A stretch of DNA of 21,844 nucleotides from a virus: positions 1 through 21,844 of IMG/VR virus record IMGVR_UViG_3300047548_000369; one strand, written 5' to 3'. The position numbers and the translations under genes were made by a program. This document shows positions 1 through 6,390 of this stretch, in pieces. The notes below the pieces were generated by a model, which did no database searches, was not told where the DNA came from, and worked only from the letters and a program-made list of their open reading frames with translations. Positions within the stretch are counted from its first letter, which is position 1. Each line of letters opens with the position of its first letter.

Positions 1-306
1 AGACTTTCCCGCCGCCCCATCCCCATCCGGGCCAATCGGCCAACCATCGACACCGATGGTGGGTTTGTACCGTATGCCGAGGTCATCAGCGGTCTTCTTT
101 CGGTGACATTCAACACAAAGCATTTGAAGGTTGCCATCCTCGTTGCTGCCCCCCATAAAGATCGGCTGGATGTGATCCATCTCGACACCTGGGGTGACCA
201 GGCCATTGTCCTCGCACATCTTGCAAAGCGGCTGGCCTTGCATGATGCGTGATCGCAATCGCTGCAAGGTGCGACCTCTTGGCCGTTCTACTGTCTGTTT
301 GTTCAT
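1..306 (-). CDS. HNH endonuclease, C-terminus cut by window edge
   Basis: The frame opens at ATG 306 after a strong AAAGGA ribosome site 6 bases upstream and runs off the left edge, giving 102 residues. Visible motifs are C28-x2-C31, D44-H45, N59 and C64-x2-C67-H68. This is the zinc-finger plus His-Asn-His layout of HNH endonucleases, which cut DNA with one metal ion. In many tailed phages a small HNH protein of this kind sits immediately before the small terminase gene and assists packaging. The leftward direction and its place at the end of the module fit that role, but no terminase is visible. A stand-alone or homing HNH nuclease is the alternative. One base separates it from the VRR-NUC gene. 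Confidence 0.85.
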   Translation of the reverse strand, partial: MNKQTVERPRGRTLQRLRSRIMQGQPLCKMCEDNGLVTPGVEMDHIQPIFMGGSNEDGNLQMLCVECHRKKTADDLGIRYKPTIGVDGWPIGPDGDGAAGKS

Positions 307-307
307 G

Positions 308-676
308 TTAGTCCTTTGCAAGCCATTCGTGCAAGAAACCTTTGGCCTGTTCTGCTGATGTAGCCACCCTAACAATGGCCCCCACTCCTTCAAGCTGCAC
401 CCCCACTGCCTGCTGATCTGGGCTGATCTTGCCTTTGCCATCAGGTCGTTTGAACTCGATGGCAAGTGTTGGACGATTCAAACCAAAGACCAGCACATCA
501 GGAACACCCGCCAGCATCCCCTCTTGGGTAAGCCGTATGCGCTGGGTAGCCGAGACATCACCCCCATTGGGTACGCTGAATATCACCACCTCGGGGTAGA
601 ACGTGCGAACGTGCTGCACGAATTTAATCTGCTCGATTGATTCGGTTGATTTCCTTTTGATAAATGGTTTATTCAT
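308..676 (-). CDS. VRR-NUC domain nuclease
   Basis: This is a 122-residue protein. The whole length matches the VRR-NUC family, a PD-(D/E)XK nuclease fold found in FAN1 and in phage stand-alone proteins that can cut branched DNA. Visible residues are E14, the N37-G-G loop, G57-V-P-D60, the core E74-F-K76 and Q88 after a lysine-rich turn. The start at 676 is preferred because it overlaps the upstream stop as TAATG and has GGTGGGA upstream. An in-frame ATG at 688 has a poorly spaced site. It probably resolves replication or recombination intermediates or trims DNA before packaging. It sits between the primase module and the HNH gene and is probably co-transcribed with both. Confidence 0.85.
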   Translation of the reverse strand: MNKPFIKRKSTESIEQIKFVQHVRTFYPEVVIFSVPNGGDVSATQRIRLTQEGMLAGVPDVLVFGLNRPTLAIEFKRPDGKGKISPDQQAVGVQLEGVGAIVRVATSAEQAKGFLHEWLAKD

Positions 677-1155
677 TATTCCCACCATTCTTTCACATTA
701 AATGCCTGTGCTACCTGTTTTGGTTTGTAGTTGTCACATCGATGCTTGATATCGATTGGAATATATGAGCGTTGGCCTCCATTGCATTGCCAGCCCATAT
801 ATTCAACTCTTGCCCATCCGTTTTTGATTTTGACAATATCAAACATCCAGTGATTTGCGATATGGTTTTCTCGCCTGATTTTGTCGAACTGATCTGATGG
901 CATGTTGACCGTGTGCAGGTGCTGGGTCATGTGCTGGCACATGTTGCAGGTGATGCGATCATCATCGACCCAGGTGTCAGGATCTGCCAAAAAATGATGA
1001 CCCACCCCCCCTGTTGTTTTTTCCAGACATTTGGAGGACACCCCCCCATCCCTGCCAGTGATGGTGTGTGGATTTAAAACAACAGTAGGACCAGTGGTAG
1101 GTGTAGGCCTACTTTGCCTATGGAGGGCTAATAGTTGTTTTGAGTGGTGTTGCAT
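676..1155 (-). CDS. Cys-containing phage protein, function unknown
   Basis: This is a 159-residue protein I do not recognise. The first 45 residues are low-complexity, rich in Thr, Pro and Gly. The C-terminal part carries C70-x2-C73, C124 and C140, four cysteines that could hold one zinc ion. The spacing (CNMCQH then RCDNY) resembles the short phage zinc domain of form C-x2-C-x-H...C-x-x-[YF]. The same pattern is seen in the 61-residue protein at 6939. It lies between the primase-helicase and VRR-NUC genes and shares a TAATG junction with the latter. Upstream lies a 126-base AT-rich gap with repeats. The stretch 1083-1091, inside its first codons, carries one copy of the repeat. Confidence 0.7.
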   Translation of the reverse strand: MQHHSKQLLALHRQSRPTPTTGPTVVLNPHTITGRDGGVSSKCLEKTTGGVGHHFLADPDTWVDDDRITCNMCQHMTQHLHTVNMPSDQFDKIRRENHIANHWMFDIVKIKNGWARVEYMGWQCNGGQRSYIPIDIKHRCDNYKPKQVAQAFNVKEWWE

Positions 1156-1281
1156 GGTGCTCTATCCCCTTTTCTATCCTTTATTTGTTTCTTTATATAT
1201 AGGTCCTACTAGTCCTACTAGTACTAGAAAGCCATATAAATCAAGCACTTGTACATGGTTGGACCATAGTAGGACATGGGA
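1083..1281. repeat. TAGTAGGAC repeat cluster in an AT-rich gap
   Basis: The core TAGTAGGAC occurs at 1267-1275 (+ strand) and twice in direct tandem on the - strand at 1203-1211 and 1212-1220. The near copy CAGTAGGAC occurs at 1083-1091 (+ strand). The perfect palindrome GTAGGCCTAC sits at 1103-1112, and a small inverted repeat (ATGGT-TGG-ACCAT) at 1255-1267. Positions 1156-1281 hold no gene and are AT-rich, including TTTATATATAGG. The leftward TATATA lies directly downstream of the tandem pair. Possible roles are activator sites for a leftward promoter, or iterons of an origin next to the primase gene. The sequence alone does not decide. Confidence 0.55.
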
Positions 1282-3636
1282 CTACAGGTTAAATTCATTG
1301 AACTTTGGAGCGACCAGATACTTGGACACGCCATTGCTTTTGCGAGTTGCACACCTTTTGTCGTTCTTGAGCATAGTACCTAGTCGGGTAACGTCCCCCC
1401 GTGATGGGTTGCGCAAACCGATGTAGATTGCCACATCAGTTGATGTTAACCAGACCCACTTGGATTGATCCGCGGACCAATTCAAACCTGTTTCGAGCAT
1501 CTCGCGCACAGGATCGATGGCTGTGAATTTCTCGTTGTATTCGTTGAGTTGCATCAGTTGGTCTTCATCCAAAAACCAAGATTCGCCAACATCGTAGAAG
1601 GTCTTGACCTCGGCCCAAAGCTGCTGCATGTCGATCTGGTGCTTGTGGTTTATGTCTTCACAATAGATGGTCCAATATCGACGGTTGCCTGTTTGGTCAG
1701 ATAAAAATCCTTCATCATTAACCGATGCGAAAAATACAGTTTGCCGCGGTTTGCTGGTATTTTTTCGATCATATGGCAAACGATATATATCGCGATCTGA
1801 TGTCAAAAATGATTTGAGCGCCGCAATATCTGATTTTCTAAATGTCGCATCCAACTCGCCAAGCTCAACCATCCAATAAGATGTGGCCTGCCTGATTGAA
1901 TCAGGATTATCTGGCCGCAGTGTCATGCCATCTTTTGCCAGTGCTGATGTTGCCAAACTCTTAAACCAAGATGTCTTACCGATGCCTTGCTTGCCCAGCA
2001 GCGTGAGCACGCCATGGGCGCTGACCCCATTGTGTTGATAAAGTGCAGCCACAGCACCGATGGCCCATTTGCGCATCATCACTTCTTTGAGTGATCTATT
2101 GGTGGCTGTAATGGTGTCCATCCATGACTGGATGCGGCTGACACCATCCCACGGTTTTGATTCGATCCAGTCAATGGCAGGATGAAAAGGGTTTTGCAAA
2201 GAAAGCTGCTTCATGTATTCGGCCACAAGTGCATGTGGCAGACCTGCCAATATTGCTTGGCTAATCATGTGAGTGACCGCGGCGTTGGCTTCATAACCGC
2301 GCATAACCTCAAGACCTGGCACGTAGGCCACCTCTTCACCGGCCATGACATTCATGGAATATTTGACCCCCAAGAAACGCGACAAGGCTGCAAAGTTTTC
2401 CAATGTGTTCAGGGGTTTTGGCGTTTTGCCCCTCGACATATGCGGCCAAACCAATTCTTTGGGTCTTTCAACCACTGCGACTTGATCTGGTGATTCGGGC
2501 TCGGCCTGTTTGTCTGTGGGCTTTTGTGACTTGATTCCAAAATCCTCTTGGGCTGAGACTTTGACGTTTTGATAGGCGATGGCGTGCCGCCCTGTCTCAA
2601 TGGCATATGCCTTGATGGCCTCGGCCACCTTGCCGCCGTGTTCAAAATGGCAGTAAATGTCAAAGGCATCGCCAAACCGCCCAGACTGGCATTCGCTGCC
2701 CAAACCCGCCGCGGCATCGGATTCTGAAAGGCTGACCCAGTGGCCATCGTCATATGCTTTTGTGGCGTAGGTGCTGCCCGTTTGGTAAACGCTGCGCCAA
2801 CTGTTGCCGCGGCCTTTTTCATACTGGCATGACATCAGCACTTGGTCGAGTGAGTTTTCTTTGTTGAATGCATCAATGATGCTGCTGTCATCGCCGCGGA
2901 TGGCCTGTCGTGCGGCCATTCTTATCTTGGCATCAGCCGCGGCTTGCTGGGCTTGTTCAGCCTGAAGGGCATCACGTTTCTTGATGATCTTGACATAGAC
3001 GCTGACAGCGCCAGCCGAGGGGACAAGGGCTGGACCGTCTTGGCGTTTGCTTTTGTAAAACAGAGGCTTGCCATCGGTACCTCGGTGCTGTGGCGGGACA
3101 TTTGGCAGATAAACGGGCTGCCCTGCTCTGGCCAGTGAGTGATCGACCTTAACCCCCAATCGCTCCTCGGCTGCATCAAAAAACGCTCTTTGGAGCATTC
3201 GCCATGTCTCAAAGTTAACACCTTTGGCAAGTGGGATCATGCCGCGCCATTTCTTGTTTGACTCGCTGGCGCTGCTTGAACTGTAGATCAGCATGGCGGT
3301 GTCATCGCCTGCAAAAATCTTCAGAGCATCTTCAACATCATCAAGGCTTACATTGCCCTGATCGACATCGAGGGCAAGCAGGTGATAAGTGCCATGTTCC
3401 TCTTGGACGCTGTGGGTGCGTGCGTCATGCTCGATGTAAGACGATGGGATGATGGCCAGCGCGTCTTCTTTTGGCTTTGCACCAGGCTCAAGGGCAAAGA
3501 TGTCATCGAGTGTGATGGTCTTGTATTTTTGGCCAGGATTGTTCTTGAGTGTCAGCCGTGAACCTTGTATCAGCAAGACCTTGGGCGATTCTCTGACCAA
3601 TCCTTGCGCTGTGGTGGATGCGTTGGATGTGGTCAT
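1282..3636 (-). CDS. Primase-helicase: prim-pol-like domain plus VapE-type ATPase
   Basis: This 784-residue protein combines primer synthesis and DNA unwinding. The N-terminal third looks like an archaeo-eukaryotic primase/prim-pol domain: LALD90-V-D92, the Ser-rich strand at 119-124 followed by R131, and D165-H166 with the AGQPVYLPNVP stretch that follows the active site in phage primases. Residues 485-660 match the virulence-associated E (VapE, DUF5906-like) superfamily 3 helicase region: the WDGVSR entry at 495-500, Walker A GKQGIGKT 547-554, a Walker B-like WMVELGELD near 587-595, and a TGNRRYW sensor/arginine finger near 648-654. The start is preceded by GGGAAG and overlaps the upstream stop as ATGA. 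It is the replication initiator candidate of this phage. Its own primase may reduce reliance on host DnaG. Confidence 0.88.
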   Translation of the reverse strand: MTTSNASTTAQGLVRESPKVLLIQGSRLTLKNNPGQKYKTITLDDIFALEPGAKPKEDALAIIPSSYIEHDARTHSVQEEHGTYHLLALDVDQGNVSLDDVEDALKIFAGDDTAMLIYSSSSASESNKKWRGMIPLAKGVNFETWRMLQRAFFDAAEERLGVKVDHSLARAGQPVYLPNVPPQHRGTDGKPLFYKSKRQDGPALVPSAGAVSVYVKIIKKRDALQAEQAQQAAADAKIRMAARQAIRGDDSSIIDAFNKENSLDQVLMSCQYEKGRGNSWRSVYQTGSTYATKAYDDGHWVSLSESDAAAGLGSECQSGRFGDAFDIYCHFEHGGKVAEAIKAYAIETGRHAIAYQNVKVSAQEDFGIKSQKPTDKQAEPESPDQVAVVERPKELVWPHMSRGKTPKPLNTLENFAALSRFLGVKYSMNVMAGEEVAYVPGLEVMRGYEANAAVTHMISQAILAGLPHALVAEYMKQLSLQNPFHPAIDWIESKPWDGVSRIQSWMDTITATNRSLKEVMMRKWAIGAVAALYQHNGVSAHGVLTLLGKQGIGKTSWFKSLATSALAKDGMTLRPDNPDSIRQATSYWMVELGELDATFRKSDIAALKSFLTSDRDIYRLPYDRKNTSKPRQTVFFASVNDEGFLSDQTGNRRYWTIYCEDINHKHQIDMQQLWAEVKTFYDVGESWFLDEDQLMQLNEYNEKFTAIDPVREMLETGLNWSADQSKWVWLTSTDVAIYIGLRNPSRGDVTRLGTMLKNDKRCATRKSNGVSKYLVAPKFNEFNL

Positions 3637-3851
3637 TTTTCTTCCCTATTCTGAAAGAAAAATCGCAAACTCATTGCTTTCGCTGAAGACTCATAAAGAG
3701 ACACATAAAATTCATGCCCGTTTTCACAAGTCCAATACGCATCTTTTTCTTTGTCTTGTGTCATTCGATGGCACGCGCAAACTGGGCAATTGACTGAAAT
3801 CACATCCTTTAAATTGATGTTTATGTGATGCACTGTGGTGAGACTTGCCAT
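3633..3851 (-). CDS. Small zinc-ribbon protein
   Basis: This is a 72-residue protein with C22-x2-C25 (plus C27) and C42-x3-H46, a one-zinc ribbon. The end is basic and aromatic. It overlaps the primase-helicase start by four bases (ATGA), so the two are translationally coupled, and it may act with the primase as a template-binding accessory. That role is inference, since zinc ribbons of this size also occur as regulators. No good ribosome site is seen at ATG 3851; the nearest GGAG is about 14 bases upstream. It is the first gene after the branched hairpin at 3875-3947, so its expression may depend on read-through or on a promoter hidden there. Confidence 0.7.
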   Translation of the reverse strand: MASLTTVHHININLKDVISVNCPVCACHRMTQDKEKDAYWTCENGHEFYVSLYESSAKAMSLRFFFQNREEK

Positions 3852-3865
3852 ATCTTTTGGACTCC

Positions 3866-3947
3866 AAATAAAAAGCCCAGGTCAACCCTCCTCTAGCGGT
3901 GCTAGTTGGCAGACACGTGAAACTCGTGCAGGAGGGTTGGCCTGGGC
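3866..3947 (-). terminator. Long branched hairpin with T-tract (terminator or attenuator)
   Basis: The arms 3875-3892 and 3930-3947 are complementary over 18 positions. The only imperfect pair, 3882/3940, is G-U in a + strand RNA and A-C in a - strand RNA. Inside are two further hairpins: 3893-3905 (CTAGC-GGT-GCTAG) directly against the outer stem, and 3914-3928 (CACG...CGTG, 7-base loop). Together they make a three-way junction. On the - strand the outer stem is followed by TTTTTATTT (3874-3866), as in a rho-independent terminator. It lies between the DUF6378 gene and the zinc-ribbon/primase genes, so it could separate or attenuate the two blocks. Confidence 0.75.
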
Positions 3948-4000
3948 CTGTTTCATAAATCGCTGCCAAGCGATGCCGGAACTTTACACCAATTTTTAGA

Positions 4001-4261
4001 TCACTTCAATCTGTTCGCCACCAGAGTTGCATATCCAGCGATGTCTGCCCATGAATCCACATAGTTTGGATCGCCGTTGATGATGCGTGCCATTTTGTGG
4101 CAGATCATGTCAAGAGCCTCGCGCTGGTCATAGTTCAAATTGAGCCAATCGTCATTCATGTGCAAGACTTTTTTCAGTGCCTGGGAGGTGGCGGCATTGT
4201 CTTCAAAACTGCCATAACGCTGGCCGCGCTCTTGGAGGATGTTGTCGATGTGCATGGTCAT
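4001..4261 (-). CDS. DUF6378-like phage protein
   Basis: This is an 86-residue protein. The pattern ERGQRYGSFEDNA, then a Gln-Arg-Glu helix (YDQREALDMICHKMARI), then DPNYVDSWADIAGYATL is what I know as the DUF6378 family, short all-helical phage proteins resembling the MazG-like all-alpha fold. The acidic and His/Lys positions (E, D in WADIAGY; KMARI) would suit a nucleotide-binding helical bundle, but no function is established. The start at 4261 is chosen because it overlaps the upstream stop by ATGA and has GGGA just upstream. A longer in-frame start at 4339 would overlap the HTH gene by 80 bases and is unlikely. It precedes the branched hairpin. Confidence 0.8.
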   Translation of the reverse strand: MTMHIDNILQERGQRYGSFEDNAATSQALKKVLHMNDDWLNLNYDQREALDMICHKMARIINGDPNYVDSWADIAGYATLVANRLK

Positions 4262-4437
4262 TTCCCGCAGACAGGGCAAGGGGGGTTTTCGCGCCGATAG
4301 GCCATTAGTCGATAAATCGACTGTGGGCTGATTCCGCAAATAAGGGCAGCATTCCTGATCGACATGCCCTCATTGACCAGCGCCAGCGCCTGGGCTGTGC
4401 GTGATGGCTTTTTTTGGTGATCGTGTGGTTTTTTCAT
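4258..4437 (-). CDS. Small helix-turn-helix protein, divergent from early operon
   Basis: This is a 59-residue protein. Residues 10-45 form a Hin/resolvase-type helix-turn-helix (AQALALVNEG-MSIRNAALICGIS-PQSIYRLM). The protein ends with a C-P-V-C-G-K tail that could bind metal or dimerise. It is the first gene of the leftward unit, divergent from the early operon across a 96-base control region holding the palindrome TTGTTGTCAACAA. This is the usual position of an autoregulating phage repressor, so it is a candidate binder of that palindrome (inference). The start at 4437 leaves 4 bases after AGAGG. ATG 4440 leaves only one and is less likely. Confidence 0.72.
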   Translation of the reverse strand: MKKPHDHQKKPSRTAQALALVNEGMSIRNAALICGISPQSIYRLMAYRRENPPCPVCGK

Positions 4438-4478
4438 CATGCCTCTGTGTGTTGCTGATATTTTTGATTGTACATGGT

Positions 4479-4493
4479 TTTGTTGTCAACAAG
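4479..4493. promoter_or_regulatory. Candidate operator, copy 1 (TTTGTTGTCAACAAG)
   Basis: The core TTGTTG-T-CAACAA (4480-4492) is a perfect 13-base inverted repeat around one central base. Weaker outer symmetry comes from ACATG at 4472-4476 and CATGT at 4494-4498. The exact 15-base sequence recurs at 11072-11086 before the DUF2815 gene. Here it lies in the divergent region between the HTH gene and the early operon. It overlaps where the -35 box of the rightward promoter should be. A dimeric DNA-binding protein is the expected ligand. Confidence 0.7.
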
Positions 4494-4497
4494 CATG

Positions 4498-4506
4498 TGC
4501 TACTAT
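4498..4506 (+). promoter_or_regulatory. Candidate extended -10 promoter of the early operon
   Basis: TGC-TACTAT is a good extended -10 element (TG-N-TANNNT) of a sigma-70 type promoter. It lies 30 bases before the start at 4537 and just downstream of the palindrome. No good -35 box is present at 16-18 bases, but extended -10 promoters can work without one. A protein bound to 4480-4492 would cover the -35 region and so could repress or activate. Confidence 0.5.
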
Positions 4507-4536
4507 GCGGCCACAAACAAACGAAAGGAACGACCG

Positions 4537-4692
4537 ATGAATGCTCAAAAACTGGCCCACACTATTGGGGCCATCAGTTTTTTTATGTTGTGGGGCTTTT
4601 TGTGTTGGGGCTTGATACAGCAAGACTGGCCACAGGTAACAGCCTTTGCTGCGCTGCTTTGCGCAATCAATAGCACCAGGGTAAAAAAATGA
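4537..4692 (+). CDS. Small inner-membrane protein, first early gene
   Basis: This is a 51-residue protein with two hydrophobic stretches, about residues 9-27 (GAISFFMLWGFLCWGLI) and 33-45 (VTAFAALLCAINS), and a basic C-terminal tail RVKK. It is probably one or two membrane passes. ATG 4537 is chosen over a longer upstream frame because AAAGGAA lies 7 bases before it and the promoter candidate would otherwise be inside the gene. It is the first gene of the rightward operon, so it is probably made earliest after infection. Its stop overlaps the next start by ATGA. The family is not recognised. Early membrane microproteins in phages often affect superinfection or host envelope functions, which is inference here. 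Confidence 0.72.
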   Translation: MNAQKLAHTIGAISFFMLWGFLCWGLIQQDWPQVTAFAALLCAINSTRVKK

Positions 4693-5012
4693 AACGCAAA
4701 ATCATTTTGTCTTTGCTGGTAATTTCTTGTTCGGCCCATGCACAGTTCCGCACAGGCAATCAATTACTGTCCGATATGCAAGAGTCTGCTGGGTACACCA
4801 AAGGCTTGTCTATGGGTTATGTAATGGGTGTCACTGATGCAGGCAATGGCATCAACCATTGCCCACCATCAAATGTGACTGCTGGGCAGATCAACGACAT
4901 GGTGCGCAACACATTAATCGACACACCAGAGGTGCGGCATGTACATGCCGCGACCATCATTGAGTTTGTTCTCAATAAAACATGGCCATGCAAGAAGGGG
5001 AAATCACTGTGA
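4689..5012 (+). CDS. Rap1a/Tai-like periplasmic protein
   Basis: This is a 107-residue protein with a clear Sec signal peptide: basic MKRK, a hydrophobic core, and cleavage after A-H-A near residue 18. The mature part matches what I know of the Rap1a/Tai fold: Y-x-x-G-Y-V-M-G-V-x-D-A, a Cys in NHCPP, V-T-A-G-Q, a helix with P-E-V-R-H, and a final W-P-C. The two cysteines are the usual disulphide pair. Founding members are periplasmic immunity proteins that inhibit type VI secretion amidase effectors; many phage relatives have no known function. Placement as second early gene, coupled to a membrane microprotein on each side, suggests an envelope task such as protecting the infected cell. Confidence 0.8.
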   Translation: MKRKIILSLLVISCSAHAQFRTGNQLLSDMQESAGYTKGLSMGYVMGVTDAGNGINHCPPSNVTAGQINDMVRNTLIDTPEVRHVHAATIIEFVLNKTWPCKKGKSL

Positions 5013-5113
5013 TAAATAAATTGGTTTTGATTGGCGGATTTGTTGCCTCTGCCACTGTGTCCATCACTGTGATGTGGTGGGTGTGGACTTTAATTTTTTG
5101 GATCATGTCATGA
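5009..5113 (+). CDS. 34-residue single-pass membrane protein (GTG start)
   Basis: The frame begins at GTG 5009, overlaps the Rap1a-like stop as GTGA, and ends at TGA 5111-5113, where the next start overlaps as ATGA. The ribosome site AGGGG (4996-5000) is 8 bases upstream. The peptide is one long hydrophobic segment (LVLIGGFVASATVSITVMWW then TLIFWIM) with K4 near the amino end, so it is a single-pass membrane protein. Exact four-base coupling at both ends and the ribosome site argue that it is real despite its size. The function is unknown. It groups with the two preceding envelope-directed genes. Confidence 0.65.
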   Translation: MINKLVLIGGFVASATVSITVMWWVWTLIFWIMS

Positions 5114-5262
5114 ATCAATGTCAAAAAATGTTTGAAGCTGTTATGCGCACCAAAGGCCATACAGATTTCACCCAAAAGAATGGCCGTTATATCAATGTAA
5201 ACCTTCAGACACGTTGGAATTACTTTAGAACGGGCTGGCAAATGAAAGAGGCAACGTCATGA
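5110..5262 (+). CDS. Small phage protein, function unknown
   Basis: This is a 50-residue soluble, basic protein with the sequence core FEAVMRTKGHTDF, then NGRYINVNLQTRWNYFRTGW. I have seen similar short proteins in phages of Burkholderiales but know no function. The start at 5110 is set by the ATGA overlap with the membrane microprotein, with a weak GGA about 7 bases upstream. An upstream in-frame ATG at 5074 would lie deep inside that gene. The many aromatic and basic residues near the end could bind nucleic acid (inference only). It is coupled to the next gene by ATGA at 5259-5262. Confidence 0.65.
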   Translation: MNQCQKMFEAVMRTKGHTDFTQKNGRYINVNLQTRWNYFRTGWQMKEATS

Positions 5263-5726
5263 CAAAAGACGAAGCACTCGACTTGGCGTTGAAGACGTTG
5301 AGATCAGTAGCAGGTGAACTATACAGAGTCACCTCGTACTGCGATACATATGACGCACTTGCCGAAACGAACAATGCAATTATGGATATTCAGCAAGCCC
5401 GTTTAGCACATGTGCAGAAACGCCCACAGAATTGCGGTACAGGCTATTGCAGTTGCGTTGAATGCGTGATGGAGCCAGCACCTGTGCAGGAGCTGATCTA
5501 TCAAATGCAAATGATGGACGGCAAGTGGATTGATCAAGCAAAACAAAGTTACGAATACAACAAGGCGCACGGCCACACAGTGCGAATTGTCTACACCACC
5601 CCACCCGCAGCACAGCGGCAATGGGTTGGACTGACGGATGAGGAGATTGGTGCGCTGGATTACAGCGGCACACGGGCAAAGTTTGTTAAAGCCATCGAAG
5701 CCAAAATCAAGGAGAAGAACACATGA
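5259..5726 (+). CDS. 'MTKDEALDLAL' phage protein with Cys cluster
   Basis: This 155-residue protein starts with the helix MTKDEALDLALKTLRS and a second helix ending QQARLAHVQK, the same N-terminal module as in the protein at 6085. It then has C-G-T-G-Y-C-S-C-V-E-C (about residues 59-69), a dense cysteine patch that may bind metal, followed by repeated 'PVQE' text and a C-terminal region with a W-V-G-L-T-D-E-E-I motif common at the ends of Burkholderiales phage proteins. The overall make-up is modular. The function is unknown. AAGAGG precedes the ATGA-coupled start. Its 3' end carries the GGAGAAGAACACATGA junction that is repeated at later gene borders. Confidence 0.7.
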   Translation: MTKDEALDLALKTLRSVAGELYRVTSYCDTYDALAETNNAIMDIQQARLAHVQKRPQNCGTGYCSCVECVMEPAPVQELIYQMQMMDGKWIDQAKQSYEYNKAHGHTVRIVYTTPPAAQRQWVGLTDEEIGALDYSGTRAKFVKAIEAKIKEKNT

Positions 5727-6088
5727 GCAAGCACACATTGGGGCCGTGGACGATTTATCCGGAAACAGACGGAACGGAAATCTGCGCCGTTGACTACATT
5801 CCCGGCCTTCCGATCCGTCAAATTATTGCGCGTCCTGATAGGAGCGCAAACTGGATTGCAAACGCCCACTTGATCGCAGCAGCACCTGATCTGCTGGAGG
5901 CGTGCCAGACGTTCGCAGAATGGCTGCGGCGTGAAGATGCAGGCTTTGACCATAAGACCCACAACCGCGAAACGCCTGAAGGCGAGGCAGCGTGGCGCGA
6001 GTGGTTCTACGGAAACATCGCCATTTTCGGTCTTGCGCAAGAGCAGGTCCGCGCTGCCCTCGCCAAAGCAACAGGAGAGAAACTATGA
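5723..6088 (+). CDS. 'MSKHT-GPW' family phage protein
   Basis: This is a 121-residue protein. The start MSKHTLGPWTIYP, the middle ANAHLIAAAPDLLEAC and the end VRAALAKATG belong to a very common but uncharacterised group of phage and prophage proteins. The N-terminal half is a compact domain built around GPW and the ANAHLIAAAPDLL helix; the second half has a charged helix (EWLRREDAGFDH). No catalytic residues are known. Base composition is noticeably richer in G and C than in the flanking membrane genes, which suggests a separate origin. GGAG lies 8 bases before the start, and the gene is joined at both ends by ATGA overlaps. Confidence 0.75.
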   Translation: MSKHTLGPWTIYPETDGTEICAVDYIPGLPIRQIIARPDRSANWIANAHLIAAAPDLLEACQTFAEWLRREDAGFDHKTHNRETPEGEAAWREWFYGNIAIFGLAQEQVRAALAKATGEKL

Positions 6089-6390
6089 CTAAAGAAGAAG
6101 CATTGGACTTGGCGCTGGAGGCGATACAAAGCGACCTCGGCACTTACAACATTCCACCAACTTCCAAGATGCTGGAAGCCATCACCGCCATCAAGCAAGC
6201 CCGTTCAGCACCTGTGCAGGAGCCTGTGGCGACCTGGCAGCGTGGCGAGAAGCAGCGCGCCAGCAGATCCTCACGACGCCAGCGCATCGAAGAACTATTG
6301 CGTGAGCGAGTCAAGCCGCTTGCGATTGCGCACGAGGTCGGGGTGACCGAGACGCGAGTCAGACAGATCAGAAAGGAAATGGGTTTATGA
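6085..6390 (+). CDS. 'MTKEEALDLAL' module fused to a helix-turn-helix
   Basis: This is a 101-residue protein. Residues 1-50 repeat the module of the protein at 5259 (MTKEEALDLALEAI, then AIKQAR, then PVQEPV). Residues 60-101 are different: a basic linker (QRASRSSRRQR) and a helix-turn-helix of form IEELLRERVKPLAIAHEVGV-TETRVRQIRKEM, probably a DNA-binding domain. A shared module with different partners points to duplication followed by domain swapping. It may be an early regulator. The start at 6085 is fixed by ATGA and a GGAG 8 bases upstream; an in-frame upstream ATG at 5992 lies inside the previous gene. Confidence 0.72.
   Translation: MTKEEALDLALEAIQSDLGTYNIPPTSKMLEAITAIKQARSAPVQEPVATWQRGEKQRASRSSRRQRIEELLRERVKPLAIAHEVGVTETRVRQIRKEMGL

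Noticed and set aside
1031-1426. A + strand frame of 131 codons across the repeat cluster.
   Set aside because: It overlaps two - strand genes and the AT-rich gap, has no ribosome site and a low-complexity sequence.
3875-3947. Hammerhead-type ribozyme at the three-way junction.
   Set aside because: The loop contains GAAAC but the required CUGANGA core segment is absent on both strands.
3724-3969. A - strand frame of 81 codons through the branched hairpin.
   Set aside because: It overlaps the zinc-ribbon gene in another frame and reads through the inverted repeat; the composition is not protein-like.
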